From Deinandra increscens subsp. villosa (taxonomy: Eukaryota > Streptophyta > Magnoliopsida > Asterales > Asteraceae), in assembly GCA_039602395.1 (NCBI GenBank), contig JBCNJP010000025.1, positions 100,926,124-100,990,123 of the forward strand: DNA of 64,000 nucleotides, in the 5' to 3' direction. The notes under the pieces are model-generated. The model made no database searches and was not told the DNA's origin. It saw only the letters and a program-made list of their open reading frames with translations. Position 1 is the stretch's first letter, and the number at the start of each line of letters is the position of its first letter. Position numbers and translations under genes: made by a program. This document shows positions 9,801 through 20,345 of this stretch, one piece after another.

Positions 9801-11856
9801 GATATGTATCCGAAATCACGACTTGCCTTTACCTGCACATTACTCACTTCATATGTGAGTTTCTATGCCAAAATAATGAACATAATCAAATTATGAAGAA
9901 AGACATGAAAAATCATAAAACTGTGTTCTAGGCGTATCGCCTACCAAAAACCAAGTTCCAAGTGATACGCCTGCTTAAGCAAGCGTATCGCCTTCCAGAC
10001 CACTTGCTCCAAGCGATACGCTTGGAGCCACTTTTCCAGGGATCAAGGCCAATTCGGCCAGATCCCATGCTTAGCCATTTTTTTGGTTGTTTTACCAGTT
10101 TTTCCATTATGACCTCCAAGTTCACTTGTGGACGTTTCTACCACTTTTACAAGGTTATAAGACGCCCCAAACATGTTTTTCTATTAATTCAAACTACCCT
10201 TTTCGGGTCTTGAATACAATTATGCGTAATGCACTAAGTTGGTAAAATCCCAACCCGTTTGACTCATTAAGTCTCACTATCTGGTGATGAGCATGATTTG
10301 CAAATAAGATGGTTATTCCACACATTAACCATTACCAACAACTAGATTAAATCATTATATGACCATTCAAAATATCAATTTCACAATAGCGGCTCTGTAG
10401 AGTCATTATACATGCTTTACCCATTATCATGGGTTCCAACAATCCGGGTACTTCTACATTACCCGTTAATCCCAATCAATTAACCCATGATCCATGATTC
10501 CTACGAATCAATTGTGATCAATTATCACATGGCATATGGTAATAACTTCCTTGAACAATTTTCACCAATATGACCATGTTTGACTATTTTGTTGGTTCCT
10601 ATGAACCATTCATAGCCAAGTATCAACATTTGGTTTACCGTGGTTCCTTTGAACCACCATTTAACCAATTGTAACACAAAACTTCATACTATGGTTCCCT
10701 ATAACCATTTCATTATGTTTACTACTATTACTATGGTCAGTTAAATCAAACTCCCAATTGAAGGTTATGCATAATCATACATGTGCATAATATTGAAAGT
10801 AGTGTGTTACCTCGTGAGCTTGAACTACCACCACTTGTTTTCCCTTAATTATCCTCTTGATCACCTTGAAAGCCTATTAGGTCACTAATCAAGTTAGGAC
10901 CTTTCATGACTAATACCAAACATATAATTATCCATTAACATGTATCCAATATAGCATATAGCCACATATGCACATATCCAACAAGGTAAGCATTTAACAT
11001 GGCTTTACCTGTGTTGGTTTATTCATTCAAACATAACATCCTCTATATACATACAACCTAAATTCTCACACTTTGGTCATATTTCAAGCAATAGAGTTCA
11101 TGTAGGCATTTCATCGAACACCTTGTGTGCACATTTTCATACATACATGTAATTCAATTTTTTGAATCTTCCTAGCTACCATTTAACATAAATTAGGTGG
11201 AATCCCTTTCAACGCATCAACATACAATCATAATCCATCAGGAATTCATATGATTTCATATCATAAACTACCTTTACCCTTAACTTCTAGTTAGACATTT
11301 AACCTAAGTGTTCATGTCATGAAATTGGTGACTAAATCACCAATTGATTATAAAACAAAGGTTCAACATAGCATTTCATGATCTTCACATCATAGATTTC
11401 AAGTATTACCAACCAATTTCAAGTTTCTAACCCCTAATTTTCGTGGCCTAGCCATGCACAAGAATGGGGATTCACTTACTTGATTGAAATATGGTTTTAG
11501 GTGCTGGAAAACACTTCCAAATCAGAATTTGTAGCAAGAATTCGCAGCCTTGGTCTTGCTATGCCCCAATTTCAATTTTTCTCTAAGGGTGGAGGGGTGG
11601 AAATCGTTCACCACTGAAGAAATGGTGACCTCCCGAGTTTTACAGCAACTAGACTAACCAAACTATGGCCTAATTGCAGTTGTGGTCTCTTATTATTAGC
11701 ATTTAGGCTTTTACTCACAAAACCCCATTTTACCCCTTAAACCAAAGTATTTTCACATTTGACAATTTCTAACCACGCTAGGGGCTTTACTACTCCATGT
11801 TATGCATTAACATGTAATTTAACAGAATTTCACAATTTAAAAATCGGGATGTTACA
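9800..11856 (-). mobile_element. Ty3/gypsy-type LTR (solo or truncated), minus strand
   Basis: The minus-strand sequence begins TGTAACATCCCGATTTTT at 11856, the typical start of plant Ty3/gypsy LTRs, and abuts ACAAACCTACACCCACGTG of PIF-related derivative 2, into which it has inserted. The body has many GGTTCC...GAACC inverted words (10580-10720) and the GGCGTATCGCC cluster (9928-10027). No gag or pol follows. The far end is not resolved: I found no convincing TG/CA terminus with a matching 5-bp TSD, so about 9800 is an estimate. Confidence 0.6.
9928..10027. repeat. Cluster of GGCGTATCGCC inverted motifs in the LTR
   Basis: Four copies within 100 bp: TAGGCGTATCGCCTA (9929), GTGATACGCCTG (9962), AAGCGTATCGCCTT (9981) and CTCCAAGCGATACGCTTGGAG (10007-10027; nine-base arms around ATA, truncated here to the 20-base limit as CTCCAAGCGATACGCTTGGA). 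Related clusters occur at 50301-50345 and 57688-57790. Confidence 0.8.
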
Positions 11857-11984
11857 TCAACAAACCTACACCCACGTGTGAGCCCATTTTGTTGTGTTTT
11901 CATGTAGGCGTGTCGAGTTTTTCAGGAGAAAAAATGGTAATTCAAAGTACATATATCATTAAGATCAAACTGTTTTGTTGTTTC

Positions 11985-12722
11985 AAAGAGATGTTCAAAT
12001 GAGAAGTTTGGTTTGGGTAATAAGGATAAAATGAATTTCAGCCATTGTCTTGATCTAATAAAAAAGGTAGGAAAAGTATTTTGGTCTTAGTAATCTTTGT
12101 TGACTTTTATGTATTTCCCCCATTTATTTTTAAACATTCATAACTTTCACATATGACATTATTTTTTTTTAAAAAAAATTACACCATAAAAACGAGTACT
12201 TTTTTATCTTTAAAACGCGTATAGTGTTGCTATATAACAAATTAAAAAAAATCACTCTTTCAATTTTTGACACAATATTCAGATCAATGTGTCATTGTGT
12301 TAAAATTATATATAGTGTTGTTATATATAAAATTAAAAAAATTACTTTTTTGATTTTTGACACCATATGACACAATGATCTGAACATTTTGACACAATGA
12401 CACAATGAACTGAACATTTTGATACAATACAATCGAAAGAGTAATTTTTTTTTAATTTTATATATAACAACACTATATGCGTTTTAAAAATAAATAAGCG
12501 TTCGTTTTATGGTATACTTAAAAAAATAATAATATCATATCTAAGAGTTATGAAGGTTTAAAAATGGGAGGAATTTGATAAAAAGTCAAAAATGTCATTC
12601 CATCTTTTGTTTTCTTTATTTTTCCTCTCTAATTGTACACATTAAAACTTTGAGCCATAGATCTTCGTTTAATTGAAGATCTAATGGCTATGATTTCTTG
12701 TATCCCTTTTATCCAAACAAAC
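11985..12722. mobile_element. Foldback element B with minisatellite core
   Basis: Left end GAGATGTTCAAATGAGAAGT; the right end, read inverted, is GAGAGGTTATTGTGAGAAGT. Inner arms around AAAACGAGTACTTTTTTATC (12188) and GTTTTAAAAATAAATAAGCG (12482) match those of element A. The core 12260-12440 carries the same TGACACAATGATCTGAACA units in shorter, more degraded form. Inserted in the ATCAATTTC leader of PIF-related derivative 2. Confidence 0.65.
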
Positions 12723-12827
12723 TTCTCACAATAACCTCTCTCGTTGTTTTAAAAGAATCAATTTCTATATACATAAAATGTAATTATTTTTATAATATAA
12801 ATTATTTCTTCAAATTTAACAAACTTA

Positions 12828-13108
12828 GAGCATTCACGGTAGCTTCTCCATCCATCCCTATAATTTATACTTTTATTATTATTTTTTCTTTCTCTTTCAC
12901 TCACAACCATAATTAAATAATATTTTTATACATTTATAATTACCTTTTCTCTCTCTTTCAATCCCCAAATTTTAGAAAATGATCAGTTTTTTTTATCAAA
13001 TATGCAGATTTGCTAAACTTTTTTCTCTCCTTTACTCACATTCAAACCAAACCTCAAATTTTAGAGTTTACAGTCACATATTTTTTAAAGAACTTGTCGT
13101 GAATGCTC
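12828..13108. mobile_element. Tourist-like MITE, TSD TTA
   Basis: 281 bp with inverted ends GAGCATTCACGG/ CGTGAATGCTC and TTA on both sides (12825-12827 and 13109-13111). The 3-bp TTA duplication is characteristic of PIF/Harbinger elements. The interior is AT-rich and noncoding. Confidence 0.85.
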
Positions 13109-14339
13109 TTAATAGTCATTCTGTTGTTTTTAAGGAAACAATATAATATATATAAAATCAAATTTTTATAAAAACTCCTAAATAACGTGTTGAACCGATG
13201 ATATTATTTTTCTTACCCGTGTCATAACTCATATTGTTTTGGTACATATGCATACGTGATTCACTTTTTATGAGGCCGTGTATTTGGAATTAATCGAGAC
13301 TTACAATATTCACAATATTCACAATATTCACAAAAAATCATTTACATAAGGTAATGAAAGCCCAAAGAATGGGTTTCAAAAGCTCTTTAAGGGCAATCAA
13401 ATCATCACTTAATTAATATTAAAAAAATAATAATAAATAATAATAATAAAACGAATCACCAACATGCATCAAATACATTAACCTAAAGTCATTAACTATT
13501 CCAAAAAAGTTACATACGGAGAATCATCACATAAGTCTGGTTAAAAAAAGTGTTAAAAATCATGAGAATTCATTCAATAGTTTATATAGTTTCTTAGAAT
13601 TATCTAGATGTGTGTAAAGCATAAATACATGTTATATGTAACCCTAAGGATATAAATAATCTAGAATAGTGCATGAAAGTTAGCCACACTAGTACAAATA
13701 GGGGTGATGTCCTCATTCACAAACCATTCCACACAACACAAAAATACTTGATTAAAGTTATTTTGTATGGATTCAGATTCAGAGTCTTCTCATTCTGTGG
13801 TAGCAGATGTTGCTTCAGAGACATTCGATTTTGCGATGAATGATGTTGATTCTTAGATTCTGGTTCTGATGCCATGACGAATTATGGCACTTCCGCCTTA
13901 TCTAATCCAGATCCCACCAGATTTTATCATTGACCAAAAGAATGACGGTATCAATTTTTAATAGATTTAACAAATTCATCAGAGAAGGGAAAAAACCCTT
14001 TGTGTAGCAACGCCGATATGGAGACATAATTCCATATGGTGCATGAAATTGATATAGAATTTAATGACGTGACGACACTAAACCATCGAGTAGATGAACT
14101 GAGAAATAGATTCCTTAGTAATATGGAGAGACTAAATCAAGATGAAGACATTCTAGAGGGAATTGACAACTATGATATATAAATATTTAACATGTTTGAA
14201 CTATTTTGGGGTGATGATGATGATGGAGATGTCGATGGGGATGTAAACGAAGATGGCGATGAATGTGAGGATGGAGATGGAGATGAATATGACAATGATG
14301 ATGAAGACGAGGATTAGTACCTTTTTAGTATATTCTTAA

Positions 14340-14620
14340 TAAAATTATGCATCATTTTTTTATTTTTATTTAATGAAATTATGTTATTTTTATTTTAAAA
14401 TTAATTTTGAAAACTAATAAAAATTAATAATTGGATAAAGATGAAAGATGTGTGTGTGGGGGGGGGGGGGGGGGGTTGTGACTATAAACTGTTAGGTCAT
14501 AACCTTCTCTTGCTGACTAGATTGCCACATTTTGTATAATGCCTCTCGGGAGGGGGGGGGGGGTTGTGACTATAAACTGTTTGGTCATAACCTCCTCTTG
14601 CTGACTAGTTGCCACATGTT
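14340..14620 (+). repeat. Duplicated element 3' flank with G-tracts
   Basis: TTGTGACTATAAACTG followed by GGTCATAACC...CTCTTGCTGACTAG occurs at 14475-14530 and again at 14562-14610, each preceded by a pure G run (14459-14475 and about 14553-14563). A similar CATAACCTCC.TTTGCTGA lies at 350-370 and 1751-1770 after the transposase fragments, which ties the families together. Confidence 0.7.
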
Positions 14621-14639
14621 GTATTTCTTCAAAAATCAC

Positions 14640-15385
14640 AAACTTATCAACTGTTGTTACTAACGTTTTTATGAGGCCGGGTAGTTGGAAACCAAAACCT
14701 ACAAATTTCGTTTATAAATGTAAAGAAATGAACACAATATTTAAATGAAAAATCATTTAAAGCCCAAAAAATAGGTTCTAAAAGGTGTATAAGCCCAATC
14801 AAATCATCATCAAATGAAAAAAAAAAAGAGAGAGAAAAATGAATCATCAATGTTGCTACATGAATCACGAGCGAGATTGAGACTCGTGTAGCAATGCAAA
14901 AGAGTGACTTCTCCGATCAAGTTATGTCATATTGGGTTATAGCATCTTTCTTTTCTTCTCGAGTCAGGATGTAGTGTGCATAAGTGTATCATGTTATGAG
15001 TGGTAATCATAAATATGAATATCAACTATAATTAAACGTATAAGTGTAAAGGTAGAGAGGAGAGGGAATGGCCTTAAATGATGAGTTGAATATCCCCTTA
15101 TATAGGGAGGAGATAATAGGTCTAACCCTAATGAGCCATTTTCATTTGGGCTTATTAAAAATGGGCCGATTTGGGTTGGTCCTATATGTTTGGTTGGATC
15201 CAATAAAAATGTATTCTCTACAACCAACATGCATTAAATACATTTAACTAAAGTCATTAACTATTCCAAAAGGTTACATATAGTTTCTTGGGATCATCAC
15301 AAAAGTCTGGTTAAAAAACAGGTGTTAAAAAATCACAGGAATTCATGTTGTAGTTTATATAGTTTCTTATAATTATCTAGATGCA
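14640..15385 (+). mobile_element. PIF-related derivative 3 (partial)
   Basis: Contains TTTTATGAGGCCGGGTAGTTGG (shortened here: ATGAGGCCGGGTAGTTGGAA) and, further on, AAAGTCATTAACTATTCC (15250), GTCTGGTTAAAAAACAGG (15305) and ATAATTATCTAGATG (15370), in the order seen at 13270-13610 and 2750-2870. A roughly 350-bp unrelated stretch (14870-15225) interrupts it. No coding potential. Confidence 0.5.
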
Positions 15386-15987
15386 CAGGCGAAGTTAGGG
15401 GGGTGTAGGGGGGAACTGAAAAAATATAAATTAATGTGGTCAAAACAGAAAAATAAAAAAGTAATGTGGTTAAAATAAAAAAATGACTAGAATAGAAAAA
15501 ATAAAAAAAAAAGTAGAAAAAGAATATTACGAGTAAAAAATGAAAATAGAAAAAATAATGTGGACAAAATGAAGATGCCTAAAACTAAACTATTTATGAA
15601 GTTTTTTTTCTTTTTTGTATTTCACAAACCTCCATTGCCGCAGCATCATATATGGAAAAAAACAATAATTTAAATTCATTTGATTGCGTATGCATGATAA
15701 GACATATATGAAAAAAACAGTTATTTAAATTCATTTGATTGCGTATGCATAATAAGAGTGAGCATCGGTTTCAAACCAGACCAAACAAAACCCGAACAAA
15801 AACTGGTGAAATATAAAGAACATGAACCGAAATCAGATAGAGTTAAAATTTACGGGGTCCAGACCGCACAGGGATTGTCGGTTCGGTTATCACCGAATCA
15901 CCGGTATTACTGAACCAAACCGAAATTAACACACAAACTAAATATAGATATATGCTTTGGACTTTGGTAGTATTACCCACAAACAAT
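15386..15987. other. AT-rich spacer with CGGTT-rich stretch
   Basis: No gene. 15750-15920 is enriched in CGGTTCGGTT, ACCGAA and AACCGA words in both orientations, a common decayed simple-repeat style in plants. Confidence 0.4.
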
Positions 15988-15996
15988 CAAACTAAA

Positions 15997-17105
15997 GAGT
16001 TAATTTCCTTTTTGGTCCCTGTTGTTTGGGTCATTTAACGCTTTTAGTCCAAAAGTTTAAAAAATTCGATTTCAATCCAAACGTTTCATTTCTTTTTCAA
16101 TTACGGTCCTTTTTCTAACACCGTTAATATTTTTCTGTTAATTATAGTGATAAGACCAAAATACCCCTGTTTTTTTAAATTAAAAAAAAAATATACATCT
16201 ATTTATTTCTACTGTCTTCCTCTCATTCATCTTCCCTTGCTTCATCTCACCATCACCAACGTTGCACCTTCATCCTACACCGCCTGTACTCTTGTCCGGT
16301 TACACCACCATACACCACCGCTTCATTCATTCAAAATCACCGTCAATTTCGACTACGCCGCCATCGGAATCTGAAGATTAAAGTTATTCTGCAATCAATG
16401 ACAAGTGAACCGCCATCGCCGAGATCTGATACGCCTACGCCGCCGCAACGAAACCCTAGGATTACACAACTCTTCAATGGGTGTCGCTATAGGGTATTCT
16501 AAACTGTTCTATCACATGGGATTCAATGTGTTTTGTTGTCCATCGGATCGGAAAACCCTAGATCCAGCCCTAGCACCAGGTTGCCACTCATTTGAAATCG
16601 ATCTGAGATCTTTTGGGAAAGATTTGAAGAACGGTGGTCGTTGCCACTGGATTTGAGGAACGGGGGCATTTGGGAACGATCGCCGGAAAAATCAAATGTT
16701 CAGTGTTCCGTGTTCGCCGATAAAATCAAAGAACATAACTACGGTGGTGGGTTTATCAAATGGACGGTGTTCGAAGTTAGCCGGCGAAATCAAGTGAACA
16801 TAACTACGTTGCTGGATTATGTAATAATGCAATGACGGTGGATAGATTCATAGATTCAGAGATATGGGATTGAAATGAAAAGGATTTTAAAAAGATTTAT
16901 ATGTGCACGTTAATAAAAAAGATTTTAAAAAGAAATTTAAAAGAATAAGGGTATTTTGGTCTTTTCATCAGAATTAACAGAAAAATATTAACAGCATTAA
17001 AAAAAAGGACCGGAATTAAAACAAAAATGAAACGTTTGGAGTGAAATCGGATTTTTTAAACTTTTAGACTAAAGCGTTAAATGACCCCAAAAAGGAAATT
17101 AACTC
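15997..17105. mobile_element. Mutator-like element 2, TSD CAAACTAAA, GC-rich interior
   Basis: A perfect 9-bp direct repeat CAAACTAAA flanks it (15988-15996 and 17106-17114). Termini are GAGTTAATTTCC and GGAAATTAACTC. TIR similarity extends for more than 150 bp (AAACGTTTC, TTAATATTTTTCTGTTAATT and their complements). The interior 16200-16850 is much richer in C/G and in CCGCC words than the flanks and contains several frames, including TSEPPSPRSDTPTPPQRNPR from about 16399. No transposase is present. This is consistent with a Pack-MULE carrying a captured host fragment; the donor is not recognised. Confidence 0.85.
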
Positions 17106-17139
17106 CAAACTAAATATAGATACATTACTTTTTATTTCT

Positions 17140-18300
17140 TCAATTTGATTCTCTTTTGGTATTTTGTGAACAATACCTTGAGTTTGACTTCTAATTATTT
17201 CTTCAAATTAAGTTTTTATATATAAAAGTTATTTCTCTAAACTTAACAAACTTATAGTCATTATGTTGTTTTTGACTTCTAATTATTTCTTTAAATTAAG
17301 TTTTTATATAGAAAATTGATTTTGTCTAAAAGGAATATATGAAGCAATAAAACTTTGATATGTGTCACAATTAAGAAATAAGAGTAAAGACATTTCGGTT
17401 TAAAAACAAAACAGTACAAATAAAATTGTCTTAACCTAAAATAGTACATATATAAAATCCAGGACATATTTAATGCAAACGAGCACAATTATACGTGATA
17501 TTTTACTTTAAAACAGTACAAATAATTTTGTTTTAACGTAAAATAGTACAAATAATATTGTCTTAACGTAAAAACGGATTAATAATGTTTTCCTAACGTA
17601 AAACAGTACATTTTAATGCAAAACATCACAATTAATGTGATGTTTTACTTTAAGAGAATATAAAATGTGTTGGTTTAATACAAAACAACATATAAATAGT
17701 TATTATAATGCAAAACAAAACGTACAATGTAAAAGAATACAAATCATATTGTTTAAATATAAAACATTACATTTATTACAAACTAATACACTTATTTTTT
17801 TTTGAAAACCAATACAAATATCACAAACTAGTACACTTTTTAAATGATTTTTCTTTAAAAGTTTTTTATATATCAATACTATACTCAAATTAGAGAAAAA
17901 ACAATGCTCATTTTATGGTGTAAGTTTTTATAAAAAAATATAGTATTGTATGAAAAGTTATGAACTCATTTAAAAAACATCGGCACAAACTTAAAAACTC
18001 TACAAAAGAGGCTATAACAAAAATAGTCTCAACTCTTAATTTCCTATTATTCTAATGTAATTTTGAATTTCTACCATTGATTTTAAAATTAATGGATGAA
18101 ATATCTTTCTATTTTTGAGACAAAATATTTATTTTTAGTGGATCTAATCTCTATCGCTATAATTATATATACAATAATATATTTATAAAAACTTAACTCT
18201 AAATAACTTAACGTGTTGAACCGATATCATTTTTTCAACCGGCGTCATTATGTTTTGGTACGTATTCGTACGTGAATCACTTTTTACGAGGCAAAACACT
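17140..18300 (+). mobile_element. PIF-related derivative 4 split by foldback element C
   Basis: The left piece (CTTCTAATTATTTCTTCAAA ... AAACTTAACAAACTTATAGT, 17190-17260) and the right piece (AACGTGTTGAACCGAT ... TTTTGGTACGTATTCGTACG, 18200-18280) match 12800-12830 plus 13110-13290. Between them lies an AT-rich unit with a minisatellite core and a CATTTTATGGTGTAAG arm (17910) like the CGTTTTATGGTATA arm of elements A and B. Confidence 0.45.
17395..17830. repeat. Minisatellite TTAACGTAAAACAGTACAAA
   Basis: Imperfect units of about 27-30 bp built on AACGTAAAACAGTACAAATA followed by ATTGTCTT, best preserved at 17505-17625 and degrading outward. It occupies the core position of a foldback-type unit, as the unrelated minisatellite does in element A. 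Confidence 0.7.
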
Positions 18301-19330
18301 TTTTAAAAAACATCTTATTAAAAAGTCATAAGCTACAAGTATTTTTTTAATAAATGACATTTATTTATTTAAATAAGCAATCGTAAACATACTCTAATAA
18401 TTTCATATAGTGTCCTCCTTAACGTAACAAATACATTATACATGTCAAATTTTGAGGGAAATTATGATCATATTAGTCATATGATCCAATAATATTTTCA
18501 AAATAGCCATCAACTTTTACATTTTATCAAAAATTTTAACTAATCAAATATTGACAATTGTACAATATCTCCTACTATAGAGATATTTTACATGTAATAT
18601 CGCTTATAATATTACTAAAAAATTTGATATCTCCTTGTAGGAGATACTTTTACATGCAATATTGCATATTTATAAAAAAATTTATATATATCATATATTT
18701 CGCCACGTAAGAGATATTACACTATTCAGTGTCGCCTATTTATAAAAATATTTACAAAAAAAACTATTATAAACTTTTTTAAAAAGAATATTTTTTTATA
18801 AAACTTACATCTTTTAAAAAATGTAACTGTAAGAAACAATTTTTTTTTAAACAGTCACCTTTATAAACTTAAAAAAAACACATTTATAAACCTTAAAAAA
18901 CAAACATTTATAAACTTTATAAAAAATCATAAAAGTAAGTTTTTAGATAACTTTTAAAAAGGTCATAAAAGTTATATATAAGCTATAACTTTCTAAAAAA
19001 GTAAAAAGTCATAAAAGATTTATGAAAAAACTTACAAAATTTATAGAACACCTTCAAAGTTTTATGAAAGAATTTTTAAAAACTATAGAACCTTCAAAGC
19101 GTTATGAAAAAAATAAGAACATTTAACAAAATAACCTTTATAGACCTTTTTTAACAAAAATATCTTTTTTATAAAAAACAATTTAAAAAAATCAACTTAC
19201 AAAAAACAAAATTTTAAATAACAATTTTTTTAAGTCACATTTTCATGTTAAAATATCTCCTAGTAAGAGATATATTTAAAGGTAATAGTTATACTAATAA
19301 AATAAAAAAGTTAATGACTATTTTAATAAT
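18301..19330. other. AT-rich spacer with TATCTCC palindromes
   Basis: No gene. TATCTCCT...AGGAGATA-type inverted words occur at 18566-18586, 18629-18650 and 19253-19272. 18830-19160 is a degenerate repeat of TTTATAAACTTTTTAAAAA-like words. Function unknown. Confidence 0.5.
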
Positions 19331-19339
19331 ATTATTAGT

Positions 19340-19620
19340 AGAAGTACTGAACATCTTAACCGGTTATAGAACTGGTTACGAAATAAAACCGAACCCGGTT
19401 ACAACAAGAAACCGGTTAGGTTACAACCCGGTTCGGTGGTTACCATCTAGTTCCACCACCTTGCTCATGAACCGGTTACAAAACCGGATATTCTCTAATC
19501 GATTACGAAAAAAAAACAGGTAAAAACGAATAAAAAAATTGGTTAACCGGTCACATCACTTATACATATTTTTCTGACTACCCTAATCGGTTTTGACTAC
19601 CCAACGGCTCTAACCGTAAC
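19340..19620. repeat. Cluster of ACCGGTT-type words
   Basis: At least ten AACCGGTT, ACCGGTTA or CCGGTTAC occurrences in about 280 bp in both orientations, without a fixed period. It lies about 240 bp upstream of the AP2-like gene. Confidence 0.65.
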
Positions 19621-19862
19621 TGGTTAGGAAAAATCTGATTCGTTTCACCTCTACCTGTATTAGGTCATATGCTATTATGATGCGAGAGATAGGGCAAAGA
19701 AAGTGTGACGCTAGTTGTTGTGGCGTGATCATTTCATTTAACAAATACGCTTTGCATGCACTATTTTAAAGAAAAAAAAAGATAAAAGATACAGGAGAAA
19801 ATCATAATTTAGTCTTTTATATCCCTAGTTCCAAAACCCTAGATCTAATAAAGTAATACGAC

Positions 19863-20345
19863 ATGGCGATGACGTTGATTTACAGGTTCGGGAAGTTGAT
19901 GAAGGAAGAAAAACAGGAGACGGAGTCGATTACAGGAAAGTTGAAGAAGGAGGTGGAAGATGGGACTCAGGCACAGTCGATGACGTCAGCGCGTACTTCA
20001 GGAATGGTGAAGAAGAAGGAGGAGGAGGTGAAAGAGCGGAAGAAGTTTTTGGGCGTCACGAAGAAGAAGCAGGAGGAGAAGGTGAAAGAGTGGGAGAAGT
20101 ATTTGGGCGTCGCGAGGCGGCCGTCGGGGAGATTCTCGTCTAAAATAAGATATCCGGCGAGCCACCCCCGAGGTCCGCGTCTTGTATGGCTCGGGTATTA
20201 TGAGACACCGGAGGAGGCAGCTTCCGCTTATGATCGAAGAGCTTTATTGGTTTACGGGTCTGAGGCTAAGCTTAACTTCCCGAATCCGAATCCGAATCCG
20301 ATCACCACCAACACGGAGGAGCCAGTGATGCCTCATGACAACTAG
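19863..20345 (+). CDS. Divergent AP2/ERF-domain protein, 160 aa
   Basis: Single-exon frame from the ATG at 19863; an ATG-free, purine-rich leader precedes it. Residues 1-78 are Lys/Glu-rich and likely helical. Residues 80-140 match an AP2/ERF domain: YLGVARRPSGRFSSKIRYPA, then WLGYYETPEEAASAYDRRAL, ending in KLNFP. AP2/ERF proteins bind GCC-box or DRE DNA through a three-stranded sheet. Here the RRPWG tryptophan is Ser and the AAEIR segment is SSKIR, so two normally conserved DNA-contact positions are changed. The segment KKFLGV (residues 60-65) looks like a partial duplicate of EKYLGV (78-83). The composition is gene-like and there are no internal stops. It could be a functional truncated ERF, a regulator without normal DNA binding, or a young pseudogene. 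A donor-like GTGAGC follows the stop at 20349. Confidence 0.7.
   Translation: MAMTLIYRFGKLMKEEKQETESITGKLKKEVEDGTQAQSMTSARTSGMVKKKEEEVKERKKFLGVTKKKQEEKVKEWEKYLGVARRPSGRFSSKIRYPASHPRGPRLVWLGYYETPEEAASAYDRRALLVYGSEAKLNFPNPNPNPITTNTEEPVMPHDN

Larger units (their letters stand above)
11857..14340 (+). mobile_element. PIF-related derivative 2 (nested with three insertions)
   Basis: The same succession of blocks as 2440-3420: ACAAACCTACACCCACGTG (11861), ATCAATTTC leader, AAAGTCATTAACTATTCC (13483), GTCTGGTTAAAAAAAGTG (13535), ACAAATAGGGGTGATG (13695) and a start codon at 13767 reading MDSDSESSHSVVADVASETF, with a stop soon after. It is split by the foldback element at 11985-12722 and the MITE at 12828-13108, and truncated on the left by the LTR. 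Downstream coding pieces (VDELRNRFLSNMERLNQDED, 14091-14150; then an Asp/Glu-rich tail to 14318) are frameshifted. The 3' flank resembles that of 1-858. Confidence 0.55.

Noticed and set aside
9928..10213. Overlapping frames on both strands near 10 kb
   Set aside because: They lie in an LTR and are kept open by the GGCGTATCGCC motifs; no domain.
9800..11856. Exact boundaries of the minus-strand LTR
   Set aside because: No TG/CA pair with a matching 5-bp duplication was found for the left end, so only the right end is claimed.
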